A DNA stretch of 64,000 nt from Abelmoschus esculentus (lineage: Eukaryota; Streptophyta; Magnoliopsida; Malvales; Malvaceae), in NCBI GenBank assembly GCA_035048815.1, contig JAUCBN010000025.1, positions 16,020,501 through 16,084,500 on the forward strand, written 5' to 3'. The position numbers and the translations under genes are program-made. The notes below the pieces were generated by a model. It was not told the origin of the DNA. It saw nothing but the letters and a program-made list of their open reading frames with translations, and did no database searches. Positions 10,255 through 21,431 of the stretch are shown here, piece by piece (position 1 is the stretch's first letter; each line of letters opens with the position of its first letter).

Positions 10255-10640
10255 AAAAATAGGAACGAAAATTCTATACTCCTAATTATCTCTCATTTTA
10301 TACCTATACTAAAATTCATTAAAATTTAAATTTTAAATCCTAACCTTAATTTTTTATACTCTAAACTATATACCCTACAAAATACACTTTACCTCTAATT
10401 TCATAAACCTTATCTTTAAACTCTAAACCCTAAACTCGCTATTTTAAGGGGCATCAAGAAGATATGGTTAGGGTTTACGATTTTCTAGGATAAAAATCGT
10501 CCGTCTTTTTCTCATGCTTCTATTTGTGCCTCCTGTTGAAATTTGTTAAAAAATTGAATTTTAAACTTTAACCCTAATTTCCTATATCTTAAACCCTAAT
10601 CACAACCCCTAATCTTAAACTCTAAACCCTAAACCTTAAA
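10255..10640. repeat. Dispersed repeat with telomere-like CCCTAAA words (family D copy 1)
   Basis: The stretch from CTCCTAATTATCTCTC through AAATCCTAACCTTAATTTT and CCCTACAAAATACACTTTACC matches, with changes, the segment at about 45570-45730. CTAAACCCTAAA words are scattered but not in register, so this is not a true telomeric tract. Non-coding. Confidence 0.5.
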
Positions 10641-11408
10641 TTCTCTAATTTGAAGTGGAGACACGAATGAAGGTATGAGAAAGAGGTAGACGATTTGCAC
10701 CCCGATTTCCATAAAAAAAAAAATAGATAGCATTGTCTTCGGTTGTCCTTTTTTTCCCTTTCTAATAGTACAGGGACTAGATTCTTCGTTTTCTTTAGAG
10801 GTATCAAATTGCTTACTTTTGAACAATAAGGACCTCCAATGTATTTTCCCCAGAGTTTCACGATAGATGTTTTTGGGAGTCGATATGCATCACAACAATG
10901 TTAGACAAACGGTAAGGATTAGTCACCAGTCACCAGCTTCTGGCTGGCTCTTTAATTGCTGCACGACACGCAGAACGGTTTGATGTTAGAAAAGGATCAA
11001 TATAAATAAAATATACTATTCAACAAGTCTAATTGAAGTGAGAACATGATCATTTCAGGCATGTCCGTCACCCACGTTGTCATCTAGGACAAGGCCGAGC
11101 AGATGCAGTTGAACAAGTGATGCAGTGTTATCTAGAAAACCTTGAAATATATATAATAAAAGAAGTTAACAGATACTGAAGACTTGAAAATAACGTTTTC
11201 ATATTAACAAATTAAGCAATGACCAAAAGGATGAATTTCTATAGTTTGCCTTTCTGATTTCTCGTGTCTACTTTTGTTGTTGTTGCTGCTTGAAGTCGAG
11301 CATGTAATGTCAGAGGTTCTAATTCTGTCTATCTTCTTACAAGGAAAGTAGATGAGTTGACACAAAAAGAACACGAAGCTTATGCGTTTAATATTAATCA
11401 TAATTATC
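10641..11408. other. Intergenic spacer between the tandem subtilases
   Basis: Short unsupported reading frames only. I see no conserved motif, RNA gene or element ends here. Confidence 0.5.
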
Positions 11409-11670
11409 TGAGATAAAATGAAAATCCTAAATGCATGTTACATTCATAGGCATGGGGATAGGAATAAATATCTGAGATACTAATAGGCATAACCAACAAA
11501 AACTGAGATAATGGCAGAAAAGCCGAACAAATATTCTGCCGGATTAGTACAAGATTGAAGTTAACATCAATGAGCACAACCTAGGAGAAATCAACACTTA
11601 TAAGAACATGGAGCCAAAAACTAGTTGGATTTAACGTTATGCCGTTTATGTTCTCTTTTGTTTCATTTCT
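11409..11670 (+). promoter_or_regulatory. Subtilase upstream module, copy 3
   Basis: The duplicated block upstream of the second tandem subtilase: TGAGATAAAATGAAAATCC, GAGATACTAATAGGCATAACC, CTGCCGG and GGATTTAACGTTATGCCG. Compared with copy 2 it has an extra segment around CTGCCGG that is also in the orphan copy at 6250-6420. Confidence 0.6.
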
Positions 11671-11689
11671 GAAAAGCATACACACACGC

Positions 11690-11691
11690 AC

Positions 11692-11728
<37 letters not shown>

Positions 11729-11748
11729 CGAGAGAGAGAGAGAGAGAG
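11690..11748. repeat. Compound microsatellite (AT)n-(GT/GC)n-(GA)n
   Basis: An ATATAT run followed by TGTGTGTGCGCGCG and then a GAGAGA run, just upstream of the third subtilase. It occupies the place where the sister gene has its TATA stretch, so length change here could affect expression. Confidence 0.8.
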
Positions 11749-11818
11749 AAAATGATAAATAATCATCAGGCGTAGATCTTCTTAGTCTAGCTATTAGCTT
11801 ATCTGCAAGGCTAGAAAG

Positions 11819-14074
11819 ATGTCTTTCCGTTATTACTATATTTTCAGTCTGTCTTTTTTACTGGTTTTGTTGGCTGGGATCAACAATGCAATGTCAGAAC
11901 CTGAAGAATACAACACATACATAGTCCATGTGGACCATTCACTTAAACCTTCATCCTTTTTGACCCATGAAACTTGGCACCGTGCCATCCTACGATCGTT
12001 ATCACAACCCATTCATGACAAAGACATGTTACTCTACTCTTACAACCATGTCATGCATGGGTTCAGTGCTAGGTTGACGCCATCCCAAGCATCAGAAATC
12101 AAGAAATCTCCCGCTCATATTGCCTTACACAAGGAGGAATCTGGCAAACTGTTCACCACACACTCCCCTCAATTCATGGGGTTAACGCATTCTTCTGGAT
12201 TGTGGAATGCATCATCGTATGGCGAAGGTGTCATTATAGGACTGATTGATTCGGGAGTTTGGCCTGAGAGCGAAAGCTTTAATGAAAAAGGAATGCCACC
12301 TGTTCCTACGAGGTGGAAGGGAAAGTGCCAGAACAGTACAATCAATCCTTTTCCTTGCAATAGAAAACTCATTGGTGCTCAAGTATTTTTCAAAGGCAGG
12401 CAGGCTGCCGGTGAATTAGACTCGCAAGATCATTCACCAAGAGACTTTTTGGGACATGGAACACACACATCATCAACAGCCGCAGGTAATCATGTACCAG
12501 GTGCAAGTCAATTCGGATATGCAAAAGGTGTAGCCCGAGGCATTGCACCACGTGCACATGTTGCTATGTACAAAGTACCCGGAGGAACTATGAGAGAAAG
12601 TGATCTTCTAGCTGCTATGGATCAAGCAATAGCAGATGGCGTTGACATCATGTCATTATTTCTAGGTTTTAAGCAGAAACCTTATTTCCGAGATGTCATA
12701 GCCATTGCTTCTCTTTCAGCGGTACAGAAGGGGATTGCTGTCATTTGCGCTGCTGGGAATGATGGTTCTCCAAATACTACACACAATGCAGCACCATGGA
12801 TTACAACTGTTGGGGCTGGGACACTTGATCGAACTTTCACTGCATCGGTAACTTTAGGAAATAATCAAACATTTGAAGGACTATCAGAGTTCCCAAACCG
12901 TGTTTTAATTATAGACACACCTTTGTACTATGGAAAAGGTGATTCCAACAAAACAATATGCAAAAGTAGAGCATTGAATGAGAGTGAAATCTCTGGAAAG
13001 GTGGTCCTCTGTGATAACAGTAACAGTACGGACGTTATTGAACAAATGGAAGAGCTTAACAGAGTTAATGCAACTGCAGGAATATTCATCTCAGATTGGA
13101 CCCCTTATCTTTATGATACCGCTGACAACAACTTCCCAAACCTGATTTTACCAACTTCTTCTGGTGCATTGATCAAAAGGTACGCTACAGAGGCAGCTGA
13201 TGATGCGAGTGTAAAAATCATGAGATTTGTGCTCACAAGTTTCGGCACAAAGCCAGCACCACAATTAGGTGGCTTTTCTTCCAGAGGACCAGACCCCATT
13301 AACCCGAACATTCTAAAGCCAGATATTATTGCTCCAGGGGTCGATATATTGGCTGCAATCCCACCAATAATCCCCGTTCAATATTTTGATAATTATTTTT
13401 TGGCCTCAGATTACGCATTATATTCAGGCACATCAATGTCAACCCCTCATGTTGCTGGAGTGTCAGCTTTGCTTAAAGCGGTTCACCCTGAATGGAGCCC
13501 AGCAGCTATCCGATCAGCCTTGATGACCTCTGCATATACCACTAACAACAATGGAACTACTTTGACAGACCGAGCCATGAACCCCTTAACACCTCTAGAT
13601 TATGGGGCAGGTCATATCAATCCAAACAAAGCCATGGATCCTGGACTCATCTATGACATAGATTGGCAAGGCTACGTTGATTTCTTATGTGGCCTAGGCT
13701 ACAATGACAGACAGATGAAAGCTATTCTTAGACAAAGCCAATGGACCTGCAGTCAAGAGAGAACTGATATAAACTACCCATCATTTGTTGCCATGTTTAG
13801 TGCAGGCACTACAAATGTAAAGAACTTTACCAGGATTGTGACCAACGTAGGAGATGACCAATCTGTTTACCAGGTGATTGTAGAAACACCCCATGGAATG
13901 ACAATCAGAGTAGAGCCTACCACTCTAACTTTCACAAATAAATATCAACAGCAAAAGTATGATGTGAGCGTACAGATGGACGGAAAAGCTCCTCCGGTGG
14001 CCTACGGTTATCTAAAGTGGGTTGATCAAAATAGACACATTGTTGCAAGCCCTGTAGTGGTCTTGAATTCCTAA
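11819..14074 (+). CDS. SBT1-type subtilase, tandem copy 2
   Basis: Intronless, 751 residues and very similar to the gene at 7221-9476, 4.6 kb away start to start; a recent tandem duplicate. Signal peptide about 1-26, I9 prodomain (YIVHVDHS), catalytic Asp144, His213, Asn314 and Ser539, PA-type insert and FnIII-like tail with RIVTNVG. The GIAPRAH motif is intact. Differences from the sister cluster in the PA insert and around the active site (SGTSMSTPH against SGTSMAAPH; LYDTADNNFPN against YDIGELSFPS), so substrate choice may have drifted. No stop or frame break; expected to be a secreted active protease. Confidence 0.92.
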   Translation: MSFRYYYIFSLSFLLVLLAGINNAMSEPEEYNTYIVHVDHSLKPSSFLTHETWHRAILRSLSQPIHDKDMLLYSYNHVMHGFSARLTPSQASEIKKSPAHIALHKEESGKLFTTHSPQFMGLTHSSGLWNASSYGEGVIIGLIDSGVWPESESFNEKGMPPVPTRWKGKCQNSTINPFPCNRKLIGAQVFFKGRQAAGELDSQDHSPRDFLGHGTHTSSTAAGNHVPGASQFGYAKGVARGIAPRAHVAMYKVPGGTMRESDLLAAMDQAIADGVDIMSLFLGFKQKPYFRDVIAIASLSAVQKGIAVICAAGNDGSPNTTHNAAPWITTVGAGTLDRTFTASVTLGNNQTFEGLSEFPNRVLIIDTPLYYGKGDSNKTICKSRALNESEISGKVVLCDNSNSTDVIEQMEELNRVNATAGIFISDWTPYLYDTADNNFPNLILPTSSGALIKRYATEAADDASVKIMRFVLTSFGTKPAPQLGGFSSRGPDPINPNILKPDIIAPGVDILAAIPPIIPVQYFDNYFLASDYALYSGTSMSTPHVAGVSALLKAVHPEWSPAAIRSALMTSAYTTNNNGTTLTDRAMNPLTPLDYGAGHINPNKAMDPGLIYDIDWQGYVDFLCGLGYNDRQMKAILRQSQWTCSQERTDINYPSFVAMFSAGTTNVKNFTRIVTNVGDDQSVYQVIVETPHGMTIRVEPTTLTFTNKYQQQKYDVSVQMDGKAPPVAYGYLKWVDQNRHIVASPVVVLNS

Positions 14075-15761
14075 ATTTCTTATCATAATATCATTATATT
14101 AATCAATAAAGCATGTGATTGTTTATCTTGAAGATTTGAAGCTTTAAGATGGATGGCACAAAATTTTAGTATTTTCTTCTTAGGCCCCTCTTTTTATATT
14201 TATTTCGATTTTACCACCTAATTTTGATAACATCCAACATTTTTTATTCTCAAAGATGTATAAGGAACTGAACCTTTTAATTTTTTTAAAAAAAAATTTG
14301 CGATTATTTTTATGAACCATATTAAAATCTCTGTTCTATGATATTAAAATAATACTATTAATCAAATTAAGATTATGTTAACTTTATTAATATCTAATTA
14401 GTTCTTGGTGTTTGTGAATTGTGATAATTTATATTCTCAACTTTATTAATATCTAATCATTTCTACTCCTAAATTCTTTCAAAGATGCACATATAATATC
14501 AAAAATTCATTCATTAAAATTAAATATACGATATGAATCAATCCTATTTAATTTAAAAAAAATTAAAAAACAATAAAAAAAACTTTTTAGCACATATCTT
14601 AAAGCTTTGAGGGATGGGAGTGAGATTGTGAACATTCCAGGGACGTTGGTGTTATAAACAAGTTTCAGCCTTTACTGTCTCATCGAGCCAAAAACATCAG
14701 CTTGGGAATGAAGATGGCATTAACTGGAAGGACTTAGCCGAAACCGCAATTCCCGAGACCATTATTTTTTGTTGCGAGTTAGAAAAACTAGCAGATCGGT
14801 CACCAATCAACCATGGAATTTTCAAGATTACACGATCATTACTCCCCATATATTTTCTATCATTACCACGCAGAGAGTAGAGTTTGCTTTCGGCAAAGGA
14901 TTCTTTTCACCCTCTCTCTCGTCATGTTCTAAGTTTATGCATCTTTGCACACACATTGAAGGGAATATGGTTTCTGGTTTTTGCCAAATTTCTCTCTTCT
15001 TAATTAGCTGCTGTGTAACATTAATATCTCTCTCTGTCAGTAAACCTGTACGGGTGGTACGAGTTTAGATAACTCAATGGCACCTTGAAATCAACAGCTA
15101 AACATAATGATGGTTAACAACTCAAACAAAATAGGCTTTAGCTTGTTGGCTAGCCTATGTTAAATATGGTGGTTGCTTTGAAACCTGCGTTTGATGTCGG
15201 CATTTCCATTTTCATGTTGAAGCTTGGTGTTAAAATCATCACTTCTCTGACAATCTTCCCCTACAACATTTTGTGCAAGGAAATAACAAACCAGACAGCT
15301 GAACAAACTAGAATATGAGATTGTTGGTTCTTTGACATTTTAAACCTCTCCATAATTGAGGGTTCTTGAAATAATTCAGATCTTGAGTTTACCATTGAAT
15401 CAACAAACCTCTCTTTTTCCCACCAGGAATTTGAAAACAAAAAGGGGAATAAAACTTTAAAGGTGCTCGATAATCTATGTTGCCAATGGGCTAAAGATTC
15501 ATACATAAAACTAATAGTTCAAGTTCAAATGATAGAATGAAGAATGTAGAAATTAGCTTTAAATTCCCAGTGCTTCAAACATGTGTCATCCACCCAGAAG
15601 ATTGCTTTGTTTGGCATAATTAGAAGTACTATTGCCTCTGGCAATTGAATTAGAATTGCCATGGCTTTTCTCGGAGTGAAGACTCTTGAAAAGGCTGTTT
15701 TATGTCGACAGAGTCAAAGGCGCTTACCCGAGAAGGAACTAGTTGCCCCAAAACAACAGTC
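14075..15761. other. Intergenic spacer between subtilase 3 and the RING ligase
   Basis: The left part is the 3' flank of the subtilase, followed by about 400 bases of AT-rich DNA. The right part, from about 15550, is probably the 3' UTR of the minus-strand ligase. No conserved coding segment was recognised. Confidence 0.5.
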
Positions 15762-18583
15762 TCATTTGGTAAGACCTGTTGTTTTACAAATAGGGCACAA
15801 GTTCTTTTGAATCAACCATTGTTTAATGCAATCAGCATGAAAGCTGTGGCCACATTCCAGTGTCCCTAGATTTTCTCCATCATTGTATTCTTCCTGCATG
15901 TTAGTAAACAATAATTTAAGGGGGTTCATAGAATCAGAAAAGAGACCACATATGAGAAAATACATTACCTGACAAATACAACATGGTTCTGCTTCTAACT
16001 GAGCTCCTGATGTATTAGTGTACGTTCGTTGCTTCAGATGGTTTAGAATAGTTTCTTCACTCAACCCTGTGCTTACATTACCAATGCGCTCTTCCAAAGC
16101 CAACAGCTCCTATTACCCACAAAACAATCTAAAATGAGAATTTCCACACCCGGAAAGGATATTAGATCCAAAGGATACATATAGATATTACCTCATATGA
16201 CATGTTATCAACATCGAGACGCATATCCCTATGCCGGTCATGAATATCAGCTATCCCAACAAATACAGATTGATCAAGGATCAAAACATCCTGTGAGATA
16301 AGCAGAATTAGAAAGAGAACGACAGTGTTAGATCATAAATAAATTCTCATCCATAAACAACACTTGTCCAAAGTTGTAAGGTCAATCTTTTCCCATAACA
16401 GCTCAAATTTGAAGAATAGCTGTCTACTTAACTATGGTGACAAATGAAGAATAAAAAATGGAATTCTTTTTTTTTTTTTGCTTCCACGAGTCTATTGGCG
16501 AAGACGGAACTACATCAAACAACATAAATATCAGAAACATTACCTCAAAACGCAAATTCTCACCCCTCCGAATGAGATCCAAGACATGGCGAATCTGCAC
16601 CATAACAAGCTGTCAGATCAAGTAGAGGCCTTTTTATAGAAGAGCATTTGATGTTGGCAAAATATCTTGTGCACAGCTAAAACAAAGACTTTACAAGGTA
16701 AACCTTTTCTCTTGTGTGATCAAAATAAGGACTGAAGGGACACAAATGAATGCATGATTCATAGCACTGGTGCACATGTTTGATAACAATGCTCAATAGA
16801 ATTTCTTTCAAATAAAAGCAACTAGGGGAAAAAACCAATAGTATGCACATGTTCTCCACAATTAGCATTGCATCATCATGCAAGAAAAGATAAGTTTCTC
16901 CTTTACCTCAGACGCAAGAAGCCTGCTTCTTCCTTCAGTAGCAGCAGCTAAAGTTCGCAATGAATGGGGAATTCCAACCAAACCAACATCTTGTCTTTCC
17001 AACCATGACACTGGCCTAGGGTATTGTCCATGGTGGCCCTGATTAGCTACACCAGATGAAAGCAGCATCTCTTGTGGAGAAGTAGAAAGTCCTGAAACAA
17101 GAGGGGAATGATTGACATGGCCTCTAGGTTCAACACTATGGGAAGCCATCAAAGACCGACGAACAAGTTCAGACAATCTCCGTGGGTATCGTTGGGATGG
17201 TGGGTTGGGACGAGGAACCAATGTGGGAGCAGGAGCAGATGATACATTGGTATCAGAACTTGAGCCACCGCGATATGTAGAAGCAACATTTCCAGGAACA
17301 CCTGTATTTCCAGTGCCTAAACCTCGATTTGTTGGATTTCTAACAATAGTTCTCAAATCCGGTACACGAACAAACATAGGATGATCTAATAGGTTTCTAG
17401 TCATGCTTCTTGATTGAGGCCCCTCATATGGTACATCATCTCTATCCCCAGATAAGTTGGAACTTGAACTGCCAATTCTTGAACCAGTATCACCATTCCA
17501 CCTAGTTGGTGGAACATCCCGCGGAAAATTTTGAACATGATTTACGCCATTTGGGTTTTGTGCACTTGCACCATCTGCCACCGGTGCAGACCTTAAACCC
17601 AGAGAATAATCGGTTGGAGTAAGTCTTGATGGCTGCCTAGAAGACAAAATAAAAGACTGCCTCGCTGCATCACCTGTAGAAAACATTGGAGTAATAGGTT
17701 CTTGCATACTTGAAGGATTTATTCTACGACGAAAATTTCTGTGAACTTCCTCATTAGATGGAAAAACAATTGGTTCATGAATGCTTCCAGAAGCTGACCC
17801 TCTTACATCCGATCCAAGTGTAGGGTGCACCTCTTCTGAAGGGACAGATACATTCACACTGCTTCCAACACTAAAGCTAGAAGGAACTCCACGGCATGCA
17901 CTACTTTCAGCTTGATGAAAATTGTTAAAACTTCCACTCAATGAAGACTGACCAACATTTCCTTCAAGATTCTTTCTTTTGCATGGAGCATGGCAACCAG
18001 GTCTTATATTATTATCACCCATGACATACCCAGCACTTCCGGAAGAATGTAGAAAAGATTCAGGTGCAGCAATAGTTGACATCCTCTCATTTTGAGATCC
18101 ACTAGGCTTATATAGATTAGACTGTTCTATAACTTGACAGCTATCATCATCATTATCCATTAAGCTTGCATTTAAGTTGATATCATGGAGAACAGTACTA
18201 GAATGGGAACTTTGGCCAAATAGAGCATTTTGTTCATACTGCCGCTCTTCTATCCTAGGACCAGCACTTGCAGAAGCACTCATGGAACATGACCACCCAT
18301 GATTCATTTTCCACTCATTATGGCTTACCTCACTCTGTGCACCACTTGAGCTAGGCTCTCCCAAGCTCAATCGACCCAGCTCATGATCCTCACGAGCAAT
18401 AGAATTCTCATGTCCAATATTCATGTCGTTAGTCGAAAGCAAATAATCAGACAATCTGATTTCAATGGGATTTCGGTTATTATTCCAGCATACCTGCTGT
18501 TCTATAGCAGCATTACTTGATGAAGACCCATGATCTAATAAGGTTTCAGGCAAGGAACCAACAATACCCCTCTGACCCTGCAT
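15762..18583 (-). CDS. MBR2: MBR1/MBR2-type RING-H2 E3 ubiquitin ligase
   Basis: Five coding exons in transcript order: 18583-16907, 16594-16544, 16290-16192, 16109-15969, 15893-15762. All junctions are GT/AG and in frame, giving 699 residues. The long first exon codes for a low-complexity Ser/Asn-rich region starting MQGQRG, typical of the family. Exon 3 (DVLILDQSV, DIHDRHRDMRLDVDNMSYE) is a conserved MBR block. The C-terminus is a RING-H2: Cys652, Cys655, Cys670, His672, His675, Cys678, Cys689, Cys692, with an intron inside the finger after Cys655. In Arabidopsis MBR1 and MBR2 bind MED25 and promote its turnover; the same role here is inferred from family membership. The start is chosen by family match and by an upstream acceptor at 18623. 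Confidence 0.9.
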
Positions 18584-20380
18584 TAGGCCTTGTATGAACT
18601 TCCGAATAAATTATTGTGAAGGCCTGAAGAAATTAAAATACAAAATTTAAACCGCCAATAGAAGGACAAGCAAACAATGAACATGCTTTGGAGAAAGTAC
18701 TTAATTATAAAAATACAGAACAAAACATTCTAAATAAGTTTCAAACTATTCCCACATTACTAATAGCAAGAATAAGTCAAGTACGAATTAGGTTGCCTTA
18801 TAGTGACATTTTCCGCTTCATACATCAGGAAATCAATAGTTGCAGATAAATTATTCACCCGGGTTAGCAAAGTCATTCAAATATTTCTAGAAATCTTCAA
18901 AGACATGCTCAGATGTATAGGCAAGCACTAACTAGTTCAGCCAAGCGGTCTCTCAACCTGCAACCAGTAGTAATGTAGCATAGGCTAACAACAATGCAAC
19001 TAAAACAACAAATAGACAGCATAACAAAATATATGGCTAGCAGCAGCAAAGTAACATAACCAAACGAATTGTAATCTGAAGTGATCCTAAGTTTAATCCA
19101 CACACCATATCTAGACATATCTATACATGACAAAAGTTTAAACCACCATCCTAAACTTGGTCAACAAAAATTGATCCACAAAAGGGCAGTAAGAAAATAA
19201 ATCTGGAAATTATAAAGCATTCACGGGGGAGCCAAAATCAAACAATAATGGGCATCCACTAGCAGCATACATCCACGCTTCACCATAGAAAAGAAAGGGA
19301 AAACACACACAAAGAAGCCTGAACTGAACAGATAAACAAGAGGCATTCCGGCAATTGTTATTTCTCTATAGTTTTCCCTCAAAAGTAAGCACCCCCGCCA
19401 CTTCCTACCCCAACCCAATGCCACCATACACCAGAAAGTAAGCAAAGAAGACAGAAAACAACAAAAACTAACACCGCCACAAAATGCAATAAATAATCTA
19501 AGGTCAAAGATGGCAAGTGGCAACTATAAGCACTATCTCTCTACAATCAGCTATTACGAGAGACGGCCTCAATGACAAAAAAAATCCAGTAAAAATACAG
19601 CCAAAAGCTATAGACTTTAAACAGGAATGACCTTAAGATATGCAGATTCTGAAAACTGAAAAAAAAAAGCATAAAAATAAAAAATTTGGGGGGAAAGGCA
19701 TCCTTTTAAGCCAAAACAAATAAATTGAACAAAAAAAGAACAGAGACCATATCGTCCATATGTCATCTGACCATCAATCGATCAAGCAGAAGAAGAAAAA
19801 ACAGAGACCATAAATTGAACAAATACCTCACCTAACGGGTAGAAACGAAAGACCTTGCTCGATCTAAAAGAATCTAAACAAGAAAACAAAGGATGAGAGT
19901 TAAAAAAGGCTGTCTTAAAGCTATTCTCCTCTCCCTTCTCAAGAAAGGAAAGAGAGAAAGAAGAAAACAAATGAAAATCACCACTTGAGCAATGGGAGGA
20001 AGAGAGAGGACGTATGAAAGATAAAACGAAATACTCTAAACAAGAAACAAAGAGATAGATTAACCTGTAATTTACCAAATAACCCTGCAGAAAGAGGGAG
20101 ACAGATAAAAAGAAAAGTGAGTAATGGTCATAACTCATAAGAGCAGTTTCCAAACAAAGAATTGAATAACAAAAAAGAAAAACAAATGCTTAAACAAACA
20201 ACAACAATAACTATGCAAAGCTGTCCTGTTAAGCCACTTACCGAATAGCTTTAATGTCTGATATCTCTTTTCCTTGAAAAGATTTCCCCCTCTCCCTTCC
20301 CTATTCTCTCTGCATAAAATAAATAAATAAACAAACAAAAACAACCCCCTTCCCTCACACTCTATCTCTAAAACCAAATG
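18584..20380 (-). other. Probable intron-containing 5' leader of the MBR-type ligase gene
   Basis: On the minus strand a strong donor (TTCG|GTAAGT) lies at 20241-20240. An acceptor CAG ends at 20065, another donor GTGAGG begins at 19831, and an acceptor with a pyrimidine-rich lead ends at 18624, just ahead of the ATG. Together they suggest leader exons at about 20380-20242, 20064-19832 and 18623-18584 with two leader introns. No long frame or other gene is seen. The exact transcription start is not determined. Confidence 0.4.
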
Positions 20381-20959
20381 TATTATTTAAGATCGGTCTC
20401 CCATCCCAATGCGATCCTTAGCAAAAACCCACAAACACAAAACTCTCTCTGTGTGTTGTGTTACCATCTCGACATCCCGTTCACGCCAAGTACCTGCCCG
20501 CATGCAATTTCTACCTCCCTTTCCTTTAATGATGAACCAGGCTTGGCCACCTTTCTTTCTTTACCCAATAATTTTCCGATTAAAAAAGACTATTTTTTTT
20601 CCAAATACATGAACGTGACATGTAAAAGTGTTACTCTGCTGAATGTAAACGTGTCTTTGGAAATATAGTATTTATAGAGAATTAACGCCACTTAATTTTA
20701 TTGCCTTTTTCACCCCCTAAACGTCTAAAAGTTTTGATTGTTTTTGGAATTATAACCGTATATGAAATTTGTTTCTTAAAATGAAAAGTGTAGGTGGGAT
20801 TTGGGAAGAAGAAAGAAAGTTATGCAGTATCTTCATATTTTTTATATTTTTATAATATTTTTTCTTATTCATATGATTCAATTATAAATATAAACGAGTT
20901 GTGCTCACATAATTTATATTTTATAATTTGTAGAATATAAAATTCGTTTTATATTTATT
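20381..20959. other. Upstream region of the ligase gene
   Basis: CT-rich then AT-rich DNA upstream of the presumed leader. Contains likely promoter sequence but no element I can name with confidence. Confidence 0.4.
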
Positions 20960-21422
20960 GGGTAAACTGCAATAAAGATCATTTAATTATGGGTAGCATT
21001 ACACTTGAGTCACCTAATTATTGAAAGTTACATTTGGATCACTTATTTATGGGTAAGGTTACATTTGGGTCACCTAATTATTAAAGGTTGCATTTAGATC
21101 ATTCAATTATAGGTAAGGTTAAATTTGTGTCACTCTTCATATTTGAAAAAAAAAATTTATTAATTCGTGTATTAGATTAATTAATAATTTCAAATGAAGT
21201 ATTCTAATGTTAACAAGGTTATACAAGTGATTTAGAAGAAAAATGATTAAATTGATGTACTTTTTCAAATATAAAGCGTGACCTAAATATAACCTTACTT
21301 ATAATTGAGTGACCTAAATATAACCTTTAATAATTGTGTGACCCAAATATAACCTTATCCATAAATGAGTGATCCAAATATAACTACACCTATAATTAAG
21401 TGACATTTGTTGCAGTTTACCT
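20960..21422. mobile_element. Foldback MITE with 9-bp target duplication (Mutator-like)
   Basis: The ends are inverted: the left begins GGGTAAACTGCAA and the right end in reverse reads AGGTAAACTGCAA. Each arm is about 180-190 bp and itself consists of repeats of a unit with GTCACCTAATTATT and GGTTACATTTGGGTCAC. The element is bracketed by ATATTTATT at 20951-20959 and 21423-21431, a perfect 9-bp duplication. Nine bases with long inverted repeats fit a non-autonomous Mutator-like element. No coding capacity. Confidence 0.75.
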
Positions 21423-21431
21423 ATATTTATT

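Noticed and set aside
10380..10640. Interstitial telomere tract
   Set aside because: CCCTAAA words are few and out of register; the block is better explained as a dispersed MITE-like repeat.
19221..20377. Several 70-120 codon minus-strand frames in the MBR leader region
   Set aside because: Hydrophobic, T-rich translations typical of introns and leaders; splice sites fit leader exons and not coding ones.
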